DNA from: Mesorhizobium sp. B2-7-1
GTDB taxonomy: Bacteria; Pseudomonadota; Alphaproteobacteria; Rhizobiales; Rhizobiaceae
NCBI RefSeq assembly: GCF_006440735.1
Contig: NZ_VFUA01000015.1
Span: 1-64,000, forward strand
DNA length: 64,000 nucleotides
Reading direction: 5' to 3'
Part shown: positions 45,206 through 55,418 of the stretch, piece by piece
Position numbering within the stretch: position 1 is the first letter of the stretch
Layout of the letters: every line of letters starts with the position of its first letter
Notes under the pieces: model-generated
What the model saw: only the letters and a program-made list of their open reading frames with translations
Database searches by the model: none
Told to the model about the DNA's origin: nothing
Program-made: the position numbers and the translations under genes

Positions 45206-46414
45206 GTGACTGAGGCTTACGTCTACGACGCCGTGCGCACGCCGCGCGGCAAGGGCAAGAAGGATGGCTCGCTGCATGAGGTGCCAGCGGTGCGGCTCGC
45301 CGCAAGGACGCTGGAAGCGCTGCGCGACCGCAACGGGCTCGACACCGGCAATGTCGACGACATCATCTTCGGCTGCGTCGACCCGGTCGGCGAGGCTGGC
45401 TCGGTCATTCCGCGCGCCGCGGCCTTCGAAGCCGGCTACGACACCAAGGCGCCCGGCATGCAGATCTCGCGCTTCTGCGCCTCGGGCCTCGACGCCATCA
45501 ATTTCGGCGCCGCCAAGATCGCGCAGGGCGCGGACGAGATCGTCATTGCCGGCGGCGTCGAATCCATGTCGCGCGTCGGCATGGGCATGTCGGGCGGCGC
45601 CTGGTTCATGGACCCGTCGGTTGGCCTGCCCGGCTGGTTCGTGCCGCAGGGCATCTCGGCCGACCTGATCGCCACGAAATACGGCTTTTCCCGCGACGAC
45701 GTCGACGCCTATGCGGTCGAGAGCCAGAAGCGTGCGGCCAAGGCCTGGGGCGAGGGCCGCTTCAAGAATTCGGTGATCCCGATCAAGGACCAGAATGGAC
45801 TCTTGATCCTCGACCATGACGAGCACATGCGGCCCTCGACCGACATGCAGTCGCTGGCCTCGCTCAACCCGTCCTTCGTCATGCCCGGCGAGATGGGCGG
45901 CTTCGACGCGGTCGCCGTGCAGAAGCATCCGGAAGTCGAGGAGGTCAATCACGTCCACCACGCCGGCAATTCCTCCGGCATCGTCGACGGCGCCGCCGCC
46001 GTGCTGCTCGGCTCCAAGAAGGCTGGCAAGGCGATGGGGCTCAAGCCCCGCGCCCGCATCCGCGCTTTCGCCAATATCGGCTCGGAACCGGTGCTGATGC
46101 TGACCGGTCCGGTCGACGTCACCGAGAAGCTGTTGAAGCGCGCCAAGATGAAGCTGTCGGACATTGACCTGTTCGAGCTCAACGAGGCTTTCGCCTCGGT
46201 CGTGCTGCGCTACATGCAGGCGTTCGAGATCCCGCATGACCAGATCAACGTCAACGGTGGGGCGATCGCCATGGGTCATCCGCTCGGCGCCACCGGCGCC
46301 ATGATCCTGGGCACGGTGCTGGACGAGCTGGAGCGCCGCGACCTCAACACCGCGCTTGTCACGCTCTGCATCGGCGCCGGCATGGGCACCGCCACCATCA
46401 TCGAACGCGTCTGA
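45206..46414 (+). CDS. Acetyl-CoA C-acyltransferase (thiolase)
   Basis: Cleaves 3-ketoacyl-CoA with CoA, last step of beta-oxidation. 402 residues. Catalytic Cys in [15 protein letters not shown], His in [15 protein letters not shown], and Cys in [10 protein letters not shown]. The start is GTG at 45206 after AAGGAG. Probably works as a FadA partner of the next gene, 13 bp downstream. Confidence 0.95.
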   Translation: MTEAYVYDAVRTPRGKGKKDGSLHEVPAVRLAARTLEALRDRNGLDTGNVDDIIFGCVDPVGEAGSVIPRAAAFEAGYDTKAPGMQISRFCASGLDAINFGAAKIAQGADEIVIAGGVESMSRVGMGMSGGAWFMDPSVGLPGWFVPQGISADLIATKYGFSRDDVDAYAVESQKRAAKAWGEGRFKNSVIPIKDQNGLLILDHDEHMRPSTDMQSLASLNPSFVMPGEMGGFDAVAVQKHPEVEEVNHVHHAGNSSGIVDGAAAVLLGSKKAGKAMGLKPRARIRAFANIGSEPVLMLTGPVDVTEKLLKRAKMKLSDIDLFELNEAFASVVLRYMQAFEIPHDQINVNGGAIAMGHPLGATGAMILGTVLDELERRDLNTALVTLCIGAGMGTATIIERV

Positions 46415-46427
46415 GGGAGACAAGAAG

Positions 46428-48647
46428 ATGAGCTACACCAATTTCACCCTCGACGTGGACGCCGACGGCATTGCTTTGATCACCTGGGACATGCCGGACC
46501 GTTCTATGAACGTGTTCACCGAGGAGGTGATGCGCGAGCTGAACGCCATCGTCGATAAGGTGGCCGGCGATGCCGCCATCACGGGCGCGGTCATCACCTC
46601 GGGTAAGGACTCCTTCTCCGGCGGCGCCGACATCACCATGCTGCAGAAGATGCTGGCGACCTTCGCCGTCGACAAGGAGAAGGATCTCGACAAGGCGGCC
46701 AGGGCGCTGTTCGAGAATGCGGGCTATATGACTGGGCTGTTCCGCAAGATCGAGACATGCGGGAAACCGTGGGTCTCGGCGATCAACGGCACCTGCATGG
46801 GCGGCGCCTTCGAGATGTCGCTTGCCTGCCATGGCCGCGTCGCGGCCGATTCCGACAAGGTGAAGATGGCGCTGCCCGAAGTGAAGATCGGCATCTTCCC
46901 CGGCGCCGGCGGAACCCAGCGCGTGCCGCGGCTGACCGACCAGCAGCAGGCGCTGCAGATGCTGACCACCGGCCAGAACCTTTCGCCGCAGAAGGCGAAG
47001 CAGATGGGCCTGATCCACGAGATCGCGGAGCCGAAGAAACTGGTCGAGACCGCCAAGGCGATGATCAGGAACGGCCTGAAGCCGGTAGCGCCCTGGGACG
47101 AGAAGGGTTTCAAGCTGCCGGGCGGTCCGATCTATTCGGCGGCCGGCGCAAATCTCTGGCCGCCGGCCATCGCCATCCTGCGCCGCGAGACCTACGGCAA
47201 TTATCCGGCCGCGGCCGCGATCCTGAAATGCGTCTATGAAGGCCTGCTGGTGCCGTTCGACACCGCGCTCAGGATCGAGCAGCGCTATTTCACCGAGATC
47301 ATGCAGTCGAAGGAAGCGGCGGCGATGATCCGCTCGCTGTTCCTCTCGCTGCAAGAACTGAACAAGGGCGCGCGCCGCCCCGCCGGCGTGCCCGACACCA
47401 AGTTCAAGAAGATCGGCATCCTCGGCGCCGGCTTCATGGGTGCCGGCATCGCCTATGTCACCGCACGCGCCGGAATCCCGGTGGTACTGCTCGACCGCGA
47501 TCTGCCCTCGGCCGAGAAGGGCAAGGCGCATTCCGACGGCCTGATGGCCGACCAGGTCAAGAAGGGCCGTGCCAAGCCGGAGGACAAGGACAAGCTCCTG
47601 TCGCTGATCACGCCGACGGCGGACTATGCCGACCTTGCCGGCTGCGATCTCGTCGTCGAGGCGGTCTTCGAGGATTCGGGCGTCAAGAAGGATGCCACCG
47701 AGAAGGCCGAAGCGGCGCTGAAGTCGTCGGCGATCTTCGCTTCGAACACGTCCACGATCCCGATCACCGCGCTGGCGAAGAATTCGGCGCGGCCAAAAAG
47801 CTTCATCGGCATCCACTTCTTCTCGCCGGTCGACAAGATGATGCTGGTCGAGATCATCCTCGGCAAGAAGACGGGCGACAAGGCCCTGGCCGTCGCCTTC
47901 GACTTCGTGCGCGCCATCAAGAAGACGCCGATCGTCGTCAACGACACGCGCGGCTTCTACGTCAACCGCTGCGTGCTGCGCTACATGTCGGAAGCCTATA
48001 AGATGCTGATTGAAGGTGTGCCTGCGCCGATGATCGAGAATGCCGCCAAGGCTGCCGGCATGCCGGTCGGGCCGCTGGCGCTGACCGACGAGACCGCCGT
48101 CGACCTTGCCCAGAAGATCATGAAGCAGACCATCAGAGATCTCGGCGAAAAGGCCGTCGATCCCAGGCAGATGGCGCTGATCAACACCATGGTCGACACG
48201 CATGGCCGCTTCGGCCGCAAGAACGGCAAAGGCTTCTACGACTATCCGGCCAAACCGGCGAAGAAGAAGCTGTGGCCGGGCCTGAAGGACCTCTATCCGC
48301 AGCTGAACCCCGAGAAGGTCGACTATGAGGAGCTGAAAGAGCGGCTGCTGGTCACCATCGCGCTGGAAGCGGCACGCGTGATGGAAGAGGGTATCGTCAC
48401 CGATCCACGCGAAGCCGATGTCGGCTCGATCCTCGCCTTCGGCTTCGCGCCCTTCACCGGCGGCGCGCTGTCCTATATCGACGGCATCGGCGCCAAGCGT
48501 TTCGTCAAGATCGCCAAGGGTCTGCAGAAGAAGTACGGCGCCGAGTTCAAGGCGCCGAAGCTTCTCCTCGACATGGCCGAGAAGGGCGAGACCTTCTACC
48601 AGCGCTTCGACCCCTACCAGAAGGGCGAGGTCAAGCAGGCGGCCTGA
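46428..48647 (+). CDS. fadJ: Bifunctional enoyl-CoA hydratase / 3-hydroxyacyl-CoA dehydrogenase
   Basis: 739 residues fusing a crotonase domain (about 1-190; [11 protein letters not shown] and [16 protein letters not shown]) and a dehydrogenase half with NAD-binding loop [22 protein letters not shown] near 330 and the [10 protein letters not shown] region near 505, ending with a second C-terminal dehydrogenase domain. It catalyses hydration and NAD-dependent oxidation. FadB and FadJ cannot be told apart by eye; the partner thiolase is upstream. The start at 46428 has GGGAGACAAGAAG before it. Confidence 0.95.
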   Translation: MSYTNFTLDVDADGIALITWDMPDRSMNVFTEEVMRELNAIVDKVAGDAAITGAVITSGKDSFSGGADITMLQKMLATFAVDKEKDLDKAARALFENAGYMTGLFRKIETCGKPWVSAINGTCMGGAFEMSLACHGRVAADSDKVKMALPEVKIGIFPGAGGTQRVPRLTDQQQALQMLTTGQNLSPQKAKQMGLIHEIAEPKKLVETAKAMIRNGLKPVAPWDEKGFKLPGGPIYSAAGANLWPPAIAILRRETYGNYPAAAAILKCVYEGLLVPFDTALRIEQRYFTEIMQSKEAAAMIRSLFLSLQELNKGARRPAGVPDTKFKKIGILGAGFMGAGIAYVTARAGIPVVLLDRDLPSAEKGKAHSDGLMADQVKKGRAKPEDKDKLLSLITPTADYADLAGCDLVVEAVFEDSGVKKDATEKAEAALKSSAIFASNTSTIPITALAKNSARPKSFIGIHFFSPVDKMMLVEIILGKKTGDKALAVAFDFVRAIKKTPIVVNDTRGFYVNRCVLRYMSEAYKMLIEGVPAPMIENAAKAAGMPVGPLALTDETAVDLAQKIMKQTIRDLGEKAVDPRQMALINTMVDTHGRFGRKNGKGFYDYPAKPAKKKLWPGLKDLYPQLNPEKVDYEELKERLLVTIALEAARVMEEGIVTDPREADVGSILAFGFAPFTGGALSYIDGIGAKRFVKIAKGLQKKYGAEFKAPKLLLDMAEKGETFYQRFDPYQKGEVKQAA

Positions 48648-48660
48648 CGAACTAGGATGT

Positions 48661-49198
48661 ATGTCTGGGGGCGAAATGGCCCGCACCATGGCCACGGCGT
48701 CGAGCCGTGGCCCCTATAGGGTCGGCGACGGCAGCCGGCTGGCCTTTCGCTGTCTGCCGATCGACATCGATTTCAACCTGCATCTGAACAACGCCCGCTA
48801 CATGATGCTGGCCGATCTCGGCCGCATCGACATCTTCCTGCGCGTCGGGCTCATCGCGCTTGCGCGCAAGAATGGCTGGGCGCCGATGATCGGCGGGCTG
48901 CAGGTGGCCTATGTGCGCGAGATCAAGCTGTGGCGCCGCTTCGAGGTGGTGTCGTCGATCGAGACCTGAAGGCACGGCCGTCATCGGCAGGCACCGTTTC
49001 GTCCTCGACGGCGGCGAGACGGCGGCGCTGATCCTGACCACCGGCGGCGTCTATGACCGTGGCGGCCGCCGCTTCCTCGACATCGACGAGGTCGTCGCGG
49101 CGCTCGGTCACGCCGCCAGCCCACGCCCGCCGACCGAAGCCGAGCGGGCGTTCATGCTTTCGCACCGGAATTTGCGCGAACAGGCCAAGGCGGCCTGA
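48661..49198 (+). pseudogene. Thioesterase-family protein, frameshifted
   Basis: The first part (MARTMATASSRGPYRVGDG...CLPIDIDFNLHLNNARYMMLADLGRIDIFLRVG...YVREIKLWRRFEVVSSIET) has the hot-dog-fold HLNNARYM motif of acyl-CoA thioesterases and stops at TGA 48967. The continuation EGTAVIGRHRFVLDGGETAALILTTGGVYDRGGRRFLDIDEVV is in another frame. Adding GG after 48968 (ACC TGG GAA GGC) joins them as SSIETWEGTAVIGRH. So the gene carries a 2-bp deletion, or the sequence has an error in a G-run. It follows fadJ by 13 bp and would have removed CoA from products. Confidence 0.8.
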
Positions 49199-49209
49199 TC
49201 GCGCTTGGA

Positions 49210-49304
49210 GCAATTCCAGGAAAAGTGCGTCGCGGTTTTCCGTCCGGAATTGCGTCAAAACAAGGAGATGGAGCGGTTCGCCGGTTCCGTGAAACGGTGA
49301 AACG
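49210..49304 (+). repeat. Palindromic intergenic element, standard form
   Basis: GCAATTCCAGGAAAAGTGCG...GGAATTGCGTC palindrome followed by a second dyad GAGCGGTTCGCCGGTTCCGTGAAACGGTGAAACGC. Same family as 17672, 19859 and 62143. Confidence 0.85.
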
Positions 49305-49312
49305 CCCTCAGC

Positions 49313-50962
49313 TCATTCCGCCTTGCCGAGCAGGAAGTCGGCCACCTCGTCCGAAAAGACCATCAGATCGTCATCAAAGGCGACAACGGCCCGCCTGCCT
49401 TGCGGATCCGGCCGTCCGGCAGGCATCCCGTGCGCCACAAGCGCTGCGGCGCAACCCACCCAGTCGCCACCGGGTTCGGGCTCGTTGACCGATGCCCAGC
49501 CGAGCGTTCCACGCACGTCGCCGCCGAAGCCATGCTTCTCTTTCCAGTCCGCGCCGTACTCCAGCAGGAAGACCGTGAGGTCAGTATCGCCGCGAAAGAC
49601 GGCATGGTTCAGCGCCGAGGCGTCCCAGTCGCCGCCGCGCCGGGCGATCGGCCAACCGAGCCTGACCATCGCCTTCACCGCGTCGCCGCAGCCTTGCGCG
49701 GCAAGCTCGGGCAGAAGCCGCAATTGCTGGTCCGACAGCGAAGCCGGCAGGTCGGGCCGGCGAGCCTTGATCGCGCGCGCCGTCGTCTCGTCGCCGGCCG
49801 CGCAGGCGGCGATGAAGCGCTCATCGTCGGGAAGCGGGGCGTCGTCTCCAGCTTGCCGCAGCAGCGCGGCTACATCCGGCAGCCCGAAGCGCAAGGCGAC
49901 CTGATAGGCGCTCAAACCCTCGGGCGTTCGCGCCGACGGGTCGGCACCGGCGCCAAGCAGCGCTTCGATATGCGCCGGCGAACGTCGCCGCCGGATCGCC
50001 CACAGAAGCGGCCTGCCCCAGTCGGAGGTCGGCTGGCTGCCGGCTGGTTCGTTCGGATCCGCATCCGGCGCGGCAAGCAGCAGGTTCAGCGCCTCCAGCC
50101 TGTCGAGATCCAGCACACGATAAAGCGCATTGGAGCCGGTGACACGAGCGCCGGCCGCAAGCAGGAGCCGGGTACAGGCCGGGTTCTCCAGCGAGTGGTA
50201 GAGCGACTCGCCGTCATTCGGATCTGCGCCGGCATCGAGCAGCAGCTTGGTCATGACCGGGTCGTGGTTCTGCCCGGCCGCGCCGTAGAGCGCCGACAAT
50301 GGATATTGGTCCGAAGGCTTCGCCAGCGAGGCCGGCGGCCTGCGGCTGCCGGTCGCCTGATTGGGATCGGCGCTGGCCTCGATGAGCAGTCTGGCGGCGG
50401 CGTGAAGCGCGTCGCGAAAGCGCGGCAGCCGCACCAGGCTCGAATGGGTCACGGCCACCAGCGGCGGCAGGTTCAGCGGGCCGCCCGGGCGGTTGAGCCA
50501 GCCGGCGTCCCGCTTCGTCGCCTCCTGCAATGCCGTCTCGTCGCCGACCGCGCAGGCCAGATAGGCGTCGCCCCGGACGAGGTCGGGATGGTCTTCGGCC
50601 ATGCGCGCGGCGGCCTCGGGGTGCGCCCGGTCGGTGCTGCCGGTGATGTCCCCGGCATAGACGAGTCCCGCCCAGTTGCGGATCGAGGCGGCGCGGTCGG
50701 CGCCATAGGCGCGCTGCGCGGCGACGAAGCTGTCGAGGTCGCGCCAGGACGGGAAGCCGTATTCGCGCGCCAGGCAGGACTGGGCGTCATGCAGGCGAAG
50801 GCCGAGCGCCGCGATTGCCGTATCGTCCCTGCCCGCCGCTGAAGGCAGGCTTTGGCGAAAGCGGGCGAGCGCGTCCGGCTCGCCGCGCCGGTAGGCCGCG
50901 AGCAGGTCCTTGGCCTGTTTCTTCAACAGGTCGAGATTGGGACGGTTGGGGAGTTGGTTCAT
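49313..50962 (-). CDS. Ankyrin-repeat protein
   Basis: 549 residues. After an N-terminal helical region (NLDLLKKQAKDLLAAYRRGEPDALARFR) come ankyrin-like repeats: DPVMTKLLLDAGADPNDG, HIEALLGAGADPSARTPEGLSAYQVALRFGLPDVAALLRQAG, and NHAVFRGDTDLTVFLLEYGADW, among others with more drift. No signal peptide or membrane helix; likely a cytosolic binding protein. The start at 50962 follows GGAGG; sixteen residues upstream in the frame are unlike the family. Target unknown. It converges with the thioesterase remnant across a repeat. Confidence 0.85.
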   Translation of the reverse strand: MNQLPNRPNLDLLKKQAKDLLAAYRRGEPDALARFRQSLPSAAGRDDTAIAALGLRLHDAQSCLAREYGFPSWRDLDSFVAAQRAYGADRAASIRNWAGLVYAGDITGSTDRAHPEAAARMAEDHPDLVRGDAYLACAVGDETALQEATKRDAGWLNRPGGPLNLPPLVAVTHSSLVRLPRFRDALHAAARLLIEASADPNQATGSRRPPASLAKPSDQYPLSALYGAAGQNHDPVMTKLLLDAGADPNDGESLYHSLENPACTRLLLAAGARVTGSNALYRVLDLDRLEALNLLLAAPDADPNEPAGSQPTSDWGRPLLWAIRRRRSPAHIEALLGAGADPSARTPEGLSAYQVALRFGLPDVAALLRQAGDDAPLPDDERFIAACAAGDETTARAIKARRPDLPASLSDQQLRLLPELAAQGCGDAVKAMVRLGWPIARRGGDWDASALNHAVFRGDTDLTVFLLEYGADWKEKHGFGGDVRGTLGWASVNEPEPGGDWVGCAAALVAHGMPAGRPDPQGRRAVVAFDDDLMVFSDEVADFLLGKAE

Positions 50963-51241
50963 GAAAACCTCCGTGCGTTCTTCGCCGAAGGTCCGCAAAT
51001 CCGGCTGCACAAAGGTTTGGCTGTCAGCTCATCGAAGCAAGTGGGTTCAACCCTTCCCGCGGACCCGGATGCGGCCTGCACCGCGGGCCGGACCTTAGGG
51101 GCATTCAGCGTCCAAGGTCAATCCGGCGCGGTCGCCGCCGGCCCGATCACGCTTTCATGAGCAGGGCGCCGCCAGCTTTTTTGCAATAGGCCGGAATGAT
51201 AGATTAGCTATCGCTAACGGAAGTGTTGAGGAGCGATTATC

Positions 51242-51545
51242 ATGCGCATGATGCTGAAAGTTACCGTTCCGACCGTCGAAGGCAACAAGGCACTCAAGGA
51301 TGGCAGCATGGGGAAGTTCATCGAACACACCCTGTCCGAGCTTAAGCCGGAGGCCGCCTACTTCACCGCCGAAAAGGGGTCAACGAACGGCTTACCTGTT
51401 CGTCGACATAAAGGACAGTTCCGACATGCCGCATTTCGGCGAGCGGTTCTTCCTGGCTTTCAACGCCGCCGTGGATTTCGTGCCGGTCATGAATGCCGAG
51501 GAACTCAGGAAAGGCCTGCCGAAGGCCCTGGCCGGGATCGGATAG
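51242..51545 (+). pseudogene. Small conserved-type protein, frameshifted
   Basis: First part MRMMLKVTVPTVEGNKALKDGSMGKFIEHTLSELKPEAAYFTAEKG, continued in the next frame as QRTAYLFVDIKDSSDMPHFGERFFLAFNAAVDFVPVMNAEELRKGLPKALAGI. Removing one G from the run at 51376-51379 restores a 100-residue frame that ends at 51545. The fold resembles small ferredoxin-like alpha/beta proteins of unknown function. Preceded by GAGGAG at 51229-51234. Confidence 0.7.
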
Positions 51546-51672
51546 GTACTGCGTCCGAACGGGAAGGGGATGGAGCATTCTTAACGATCCGCCGGCTGCG
51601 CCGGTGGACAAGGGCGTGACTGCGCGCTAGACAGGCTTGAGGCATTTTTTCCTGTTTTAAAGGAGAGCGCGC

Positions 51673-52314
51673 GTGCTCTCACACGACCGCGTATGGGCCG
51701 CAATCGACGCTCTCGCCGAGCGCTACTCGCTTTCGGCTTCCGGCCTTGCCCGGCGCGCCGGCCTCGATTCGACGGCCTTCAACAAGTCGAAGCGCCTGTC
51801 TTCCGACGGCCGGCCGCGCTGGCCCTCGACCGAGTCGCTGGCCAAGATCATCGAAGCCACCGGCGCTTCGCTGGAGGAGTTCACCGGGCTGGTCGAAGGA
51901 CACGGCGGCGCCTCCCTCGCCCAGCATCGCAGCGCCGTCCCGCTGCTTGGCTTCGCCCAGGCCGGCGCGGGCGGCTTCTTCGACGATGCCGGCTATCCGG
52001 CGGGGCAGGGCTGGGATCTGGTCGAGCTTCCGGCGCGGGCGACCGAGACGTCCTACGCGCTGCAGGTGCAGGGCGATTCCATGCTACCGCTCTACCGCAA
52101 CGGCGACGTGCTGATCGTCGAGCCGGGCGCACCGACGCGCAAGGGCGACCGTGTCGTGGTCAAGACCACGGCCGGCGAGGTGATGGCTAAGGTGCTCGAT
52201 CGGCAAACGGTGAAATCGATCGTGCTGGTTTCGCTCAACCCCGCTCACCCGGACCGTGACATCCCGACGCGCGATATCGAATGGGTGGCGCGCATCGTCT
52301 GGGCGAGCCAGTAG
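51673..52314 (+). CDS. LexA/CI-like regulator with S24 peptidase domain
   Basis: 213 residues. N-terminal helix-turn-helix (SASGLARRAGLDSTAFNKSKR) and C-terminal S24 domain with Ser136 in QVQGDSMLPLYRNGDVLIVE and Lys173 in AGEVMAKVL, a spacing of 37 as in LexA. An Ala-Gly pair in the AQAGAGG segment, about 36 residues before the Ser, is a plausible self-cleavage site. It may be a housekeeping stress regulator or a phage-type repressor; no phage genes lie nearby. Start is GTG after AGGAGA. Confidence 0.88.
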   Translation: MLSHDRVWAAIDALAERYSLSASGLARRAGLDSTAFNKSKRLSSDGRPRWPSTESLAKIIEATGASLEEFTGLVEGHGGASLAQHRSAVPLLGFAQAGAGGFFDDAGYPAGQGWDLVELPARATETSYALQVQGDSMLPLYRNGDVLIVEPGAPTRKGDRVVVKTTAGEVMAKVLDRQTVKSIVLVSLNPAHPDRDIPTRDIEWVARIVWASQ

Positions 52315-52324
52315 GTCCGGACTG

Positions 52325-53182
52325 GTGCGGCTTCCTCAAACAGCCCTGGCGGTTCTGGCAATTCCGGTGATGGCGGCGCTCGTCGTTGCCGGCGGCCGCG
52401 CAGTCAAAGGCCATGAGAGCACGATCGCGGTGGATCAGATCGATCCGGACGCGCTTGCAGATCCAGGCACTGAGACGCCGCCGGAAGAGCCGGCGACCTC
52501 GGCCATTCCCGCGCCCGCCGCTCCGCAGCCCCCCGTTCATTCGAGAGCCATCGATCCTGAAACGGTGGCGCCGCCCGCTCTTTCGGACAATCAGCTCGAA
52601 CGGGTGGAACCGCGCGCGCCGCTCAGCGATCTGGCGCTGGCCGGGCCGCCCAAGCCGCCCAAAACGAAGATGCCAGGCGACTGGAACGGCACGAAATTGT
52701 TCCAGCCGGTCGCCACCGCCGCCGGGCTGATCGAATCGAAGGGCTACGCGGTCGCCGTGTCGGGCGTGGATGTCGTCAAGGCGGACGAAACCTGCAGCGA
52801 CGAGGGCAAGAGCTGGGCCTGCGGCGCGCGCGCCAGGACAGCGTTCCGCGCCTTCCTGCGTGGCCGTGCCGTCGCCTGCACCGTGCCGCCGGAGGGCGGT
52901 CGCCACACCATTTCCGCCGAATGCCATATAGGCAATCAGGACATCGGCCAGTGGCTGGTCGAGAATGGCTGGGCGCGCGCCGCGCAAAGCGGTCCCTATG
53001 TCGAGGCCGAGAGCAAGGCCCGCACTGCAAGGAAAGGTATTTTCGGCCCGGCGCCGAGCCTGGACGGCCTGCCGGCGCCTCCGGCCGCGTCAGGGCCGGC
53101 GCCGGTGGCGCCGGATTCGATCCTGCCGGCCGATGGCGGCGCAGTTACGCCGCCAACTGACCAGCCAGCGCCCGCTCAATGA
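52325..53182 (+). CDS. Thermonuclease-like protein with degenerate active site
   Basis: 285 residues starting at GTG 52325. Signal-anchor ([19 protein letters not shown]), a Pro-rich linker (about 40-120), then an SNase-like domain ([18 protein letters not shown]...[15 protein letters not shown]...[24 protein letters not shown]...[14 protein letters not shown]). The usual Asp-Gly-Asp-Thr and Arg-Leu-x-Gly-Ile-Asp active-site segments are not seen, so catalysis is doubtful. The tail is Pro/Ala-rich. Its end overlaps the end of lysK by 38 bp. The signal sequence puts it in the periplasm or membrane. Confidence 0.7.
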   Translation: MRLPQTALAVLAIPVMAALVVAGGRAVKGHESTIAVDQIDPDALADPGTETPPEEPATSAIPAPAAPQPPVHSRAIDPETVAPPALSDNQLERVEPRAPLSDLALAGPPKPPKTKMPGDWNGTKLFQPVATAAGLIESKGYAVAVSGVDVVKADETCSDEGKSWACGARARTAFRAFLRGRAVACTVPPEGGRHTISAECHIGNQDIGQWLVENGWARAAQSGPYVEAESKARTARKGIFGPAPSLDGLPAPPAASGPAPVAPDSILPADGGAVTPPTDQPAPAQ

Positions 53183-54794
53183 GCGCGCGCGTCTCGGCGA
53201 TGCCGTAGAGCGCCGCGAAGGAGCCGAAGCGCGGGCCGCGTTCCTGGCCGATCAGCACCTGGTAGATCATCTGGAAGAAGGCGACCGACACGCCGGGCCC
53301 GCCCTCCGGGCTCTGCTTGGAATGGTCCTGGTAGCGCTCGATCTTGCGGGCGACGTTCAGCGCGGCGTTCTGGATCGCCTCGCCGTCGGCGTCTTGCGGC
53401 AGCGCGCCAAGCGCCTCGGAAAGCGTCGCCAGCGCCTCGCGCTCCACCTCGTCGGCGGCGCGGAAAACCTTGGTCGGCTTCACGAAGTCGTCGAAATAGC
53501 GGATCGCGTAGCCGGTCAGCCGGTCGAGTTCCGGATGCGTCTTCGGTGTCACGCCCGGCGCATGCCGCGAGATGAAGCCCCACAGCACCGACTTGTCATG
53601 CGCGTTGGAGGCGCTAACCAGGTTGAGCAGCAGCGCGAACGGCACCGGCAGGTCGATGGCCGGCGGGTTGCCGTCATGCATATGCCAGACCGGATTGCCG
53701 AGCCGCTCCTTCCAGTCCTGGCGCGGATAAGCGCCGAGGAAAGCGTAATACTCGTCCACCGCCTTCGGGATGACGTCGAAATAGAGCTTCTTCGCCTGCC
53801 GCGGCCGCTGGTACATGTAGAGGCCGAGGCTCTCCGTCGGCGCGTAGGTCAGCCATTCGTCGATGGTCAGGCCATTGCCCTTCGACTTCGAGATCTTCTG
53901 GCCTTCCTCGTCGAGGAACAGCTCGTAGACGAAATGCTCCGGCGCGCGCCCGCCGAGGATGTTGCAGATGCGGTCGTAGATCGCCGCGTTGGTCTGGTGG
54001 TCCTTGCCGAACATCTCGAAATCGACGCCGAGCGCTGCCCAGCGCATGCCGAAATCCGGCTTCCACTGCAGCTTCACATGGCCGCCGGTGACCGGCAGCG
54101 TCGTCTCCGTGCCTTCATCGTCGAAGGTGATGGTGCCAGCCTTGGCGTCGACATTTATCATCGGCACATAGAGCACGCGGCCGCTCTTCGGCGAGATCGG
54201 CAGGAAGGGGCTGTAGGTCGCTTGACGCTCCGGCCCGAGCGTCGGCAGCATCACGCCCATGATCTCGTCATAGTGCCCAGCGGCGCGCAGCAGTATCTCG
54301 TCGAAGCGGCCGGCCTTGTAGTACTGCGTCGCGCTGGCGAACTCGTAGTCGAAGCCGAACGTGTCGAGGAAGCGGCATAGCATCGCGTTGTTGTGGTCCG
54401 CGAAGCTCGCATAGTCGCCGCCGAACGGATTGGGCACCGAGGTCAGCGGCATATGCAGATAGGGCTCGAGCGCGGCGCGGTCCGGGACGTTCTCCGGGAT
54501 CTTGCGCATGCCGTCCATGTCGTCGGAGAAGCACAGGAGCTTGGTCTTGACCTTGTCTTGCGTCAGCACCCGGAAGGCATGCCGCACCATGGTCGTGCGC
54601 GCCACCTCGCCGAAGGTGCCGATATGCGGCAGGCCGGAGGGGCCGTAGCCGGTTTCGAACAGCACGGTTTCGGGAAAATCCTTGCCCTTGTAGCGGGCGA
54701 TAATCTTCTTGGCTTCCTCGAACGGCCAGGCCTTGCTCTCGGCCGCCGCCGCAAGCATCTCGGGATTGAGATCGATGAGGTTTGATCCCGTCAT
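53145..54794 (-). CDS. lysK: Class I lysyl-tRNA synthetase
   Basis: Charges tRNA-Lys. 549 residues; the class I form, found in archaea and many alphaproteobacteria instead of the class II LysS. HIGH-type motif [17 protein letters not shown] and the KISKSKG motif [13 protein letters not shown] are both present, and the C-terminal helical anticodon-binding part follows. The start at 54794 ([10 protein letters not shown]) is family-like; 27 upstream residues are not. Converges with the nuclease-like gene. Confidence 0.96.
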   Translation of the reverse strand: MTGSNLIDLNPEMLAAAAESKAWPFEEAKKIIARYKGKDFPETVLFETGYGPSGLPHIGTFGEVARTTMVRHAFRVLTQDKVKTKLLCFSDDMDGMRKIPENVPDRAALEPYLHMPLTSVPNPFGGDYASFADHNNAMLCRFLDTFGFDYEFASATQYYKAGRFDEILLRAAGHYDEIMGVMLPTLGPERQATYSPFLPISPKSGRVLYVPMINVDAKAGTITFDDEGTETTLPVTGGHVKLQWKPDFGMRWAALGVDFEMFGKDHQTNAAIYDRICNILGGRAPEHFVYELFLDEEGQKISKSKGNGLTIDEWLTYAPTESLGLYMYQRPRQAKKLYFDVIPKAVDEYYAFLGAYPRQDWKERLGNPVWHMHDGNPPAIDLPVPFALLLNLVSASNAHDKSVLWGFISRHAPGVTPKTHPELDRLTGYAIRYFDDFVKPTKVFRAADEVEREALATLSEALGALPQDADGEAIQNAALNVARKIERYQDHSKQSPEGGPGVSVAFFQMIYQVLIGQERGPRFGSFAALYGIAETRALIERALAGQLAA

Positions 54795-54940
54795 GTCAAA
54801 GGTCCAGTCATGGCCGTCTGCGCGGCGGATAAAGTTTGTCGACCGGTCTCTAGGCGCGCGAGACCGGAGCGTCAACGATTTGCGCCGGTTTTCCTTGCGA
54901 CGCCATAATGGGGTCCCTACGTTGGAGCGCGATTATCCTG

Positions 54941-54986
54941 TGCATGCCGCCCCAAAGTGCCTCGTCGTTTGGGGAAACGACATGCA
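54941..54986. repeat. Palindromic intergenic repeat, GCATGTCG family
   Basis: TGCATG-CCG-CCCCAAA ... TTTGGGG-AAACGACATGCA; inner arms CCCCAAA and TTTGGGG pair. Related to 1453-1499 and 58821-58892. It ends 18 bp before the TerB-like start. Confidence 0.75.
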
Positions 54987-55004
54987 CGCTTCCAGGAGTT
55001 TTGA

Positions 55005-55418
55005 ATGCCCTTATTGACGCCGCACGAAGCCCTGATCCACCTGATGGTCATCACCTCCGCTTCCGACCGCGACATGACCGATGTCGAGCTTGCGCGGATC
55101 GGCGACGTCGTCCGCTCCTGGCCGGTGTTCGTCGATTTCAACCAGGATAGGCTGGTTGCCGTGGCGCAGGCCTGCCAGAAGGCGCTGCATGAGAAGGATG
55201 GGTTGGAAGGCGTGCTGGCGCGCGTTGCCGATGCGCTGCCGGAGCGGCTGCGCGACACGGCCTACGCCGCCGCTTTCGAGGTCGCCGCCGTCGATCTCGA
55301 GATGCGCATGGAGGAGGTGAGGGTGCTGCAGCTCATCCGCCTCAAGCTCGATCTCGATACGCTGACCGTGGCCGCGATCGCGCGGGCGGCCAAGGCGCGC
55401 CTGCGCACGCTGACCTAG
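55005..55418 (+). CDS. TerB-family protein
   Basis: 137 residues, all-helical TerB domain: HEALIHLMVITSASDRDMTDVELARIGDVV with the acidic D.xMT..E loop, and LRDTAYAAAFEVAAVDLEMRMEEVRVLQLIRLKLDLD as the mirror half. TerB domains occur in tellurite-resistance and envelope-stress proteins; metal binding by the acidic loops is suspected. No other ter gene is present here. Start follows CCAGGAG. Its stop overlaps the end of the next gene on the other strand. Confidence 0.85.
   Translation: MPLLTPHEALIHLMVITSASDRDMTDVELARIGDVVRSWPVFVDFNQDRLVAVAQACQKALHEKDGLEGVLARVADALPERLRDTAYAAAFEVAAVDLEMRMEEVRVLQLIRLKLDLDTLTVAAIARAAKARLRTLT

Noticed and set aside
51673..53182. Prophage remnant around the S24 regulator
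   Set aside because: Neighbours are lysK, a nuclease-like envelope protein and an ankyrin protein; no integrase, capsid or attachment-site pair was seen.
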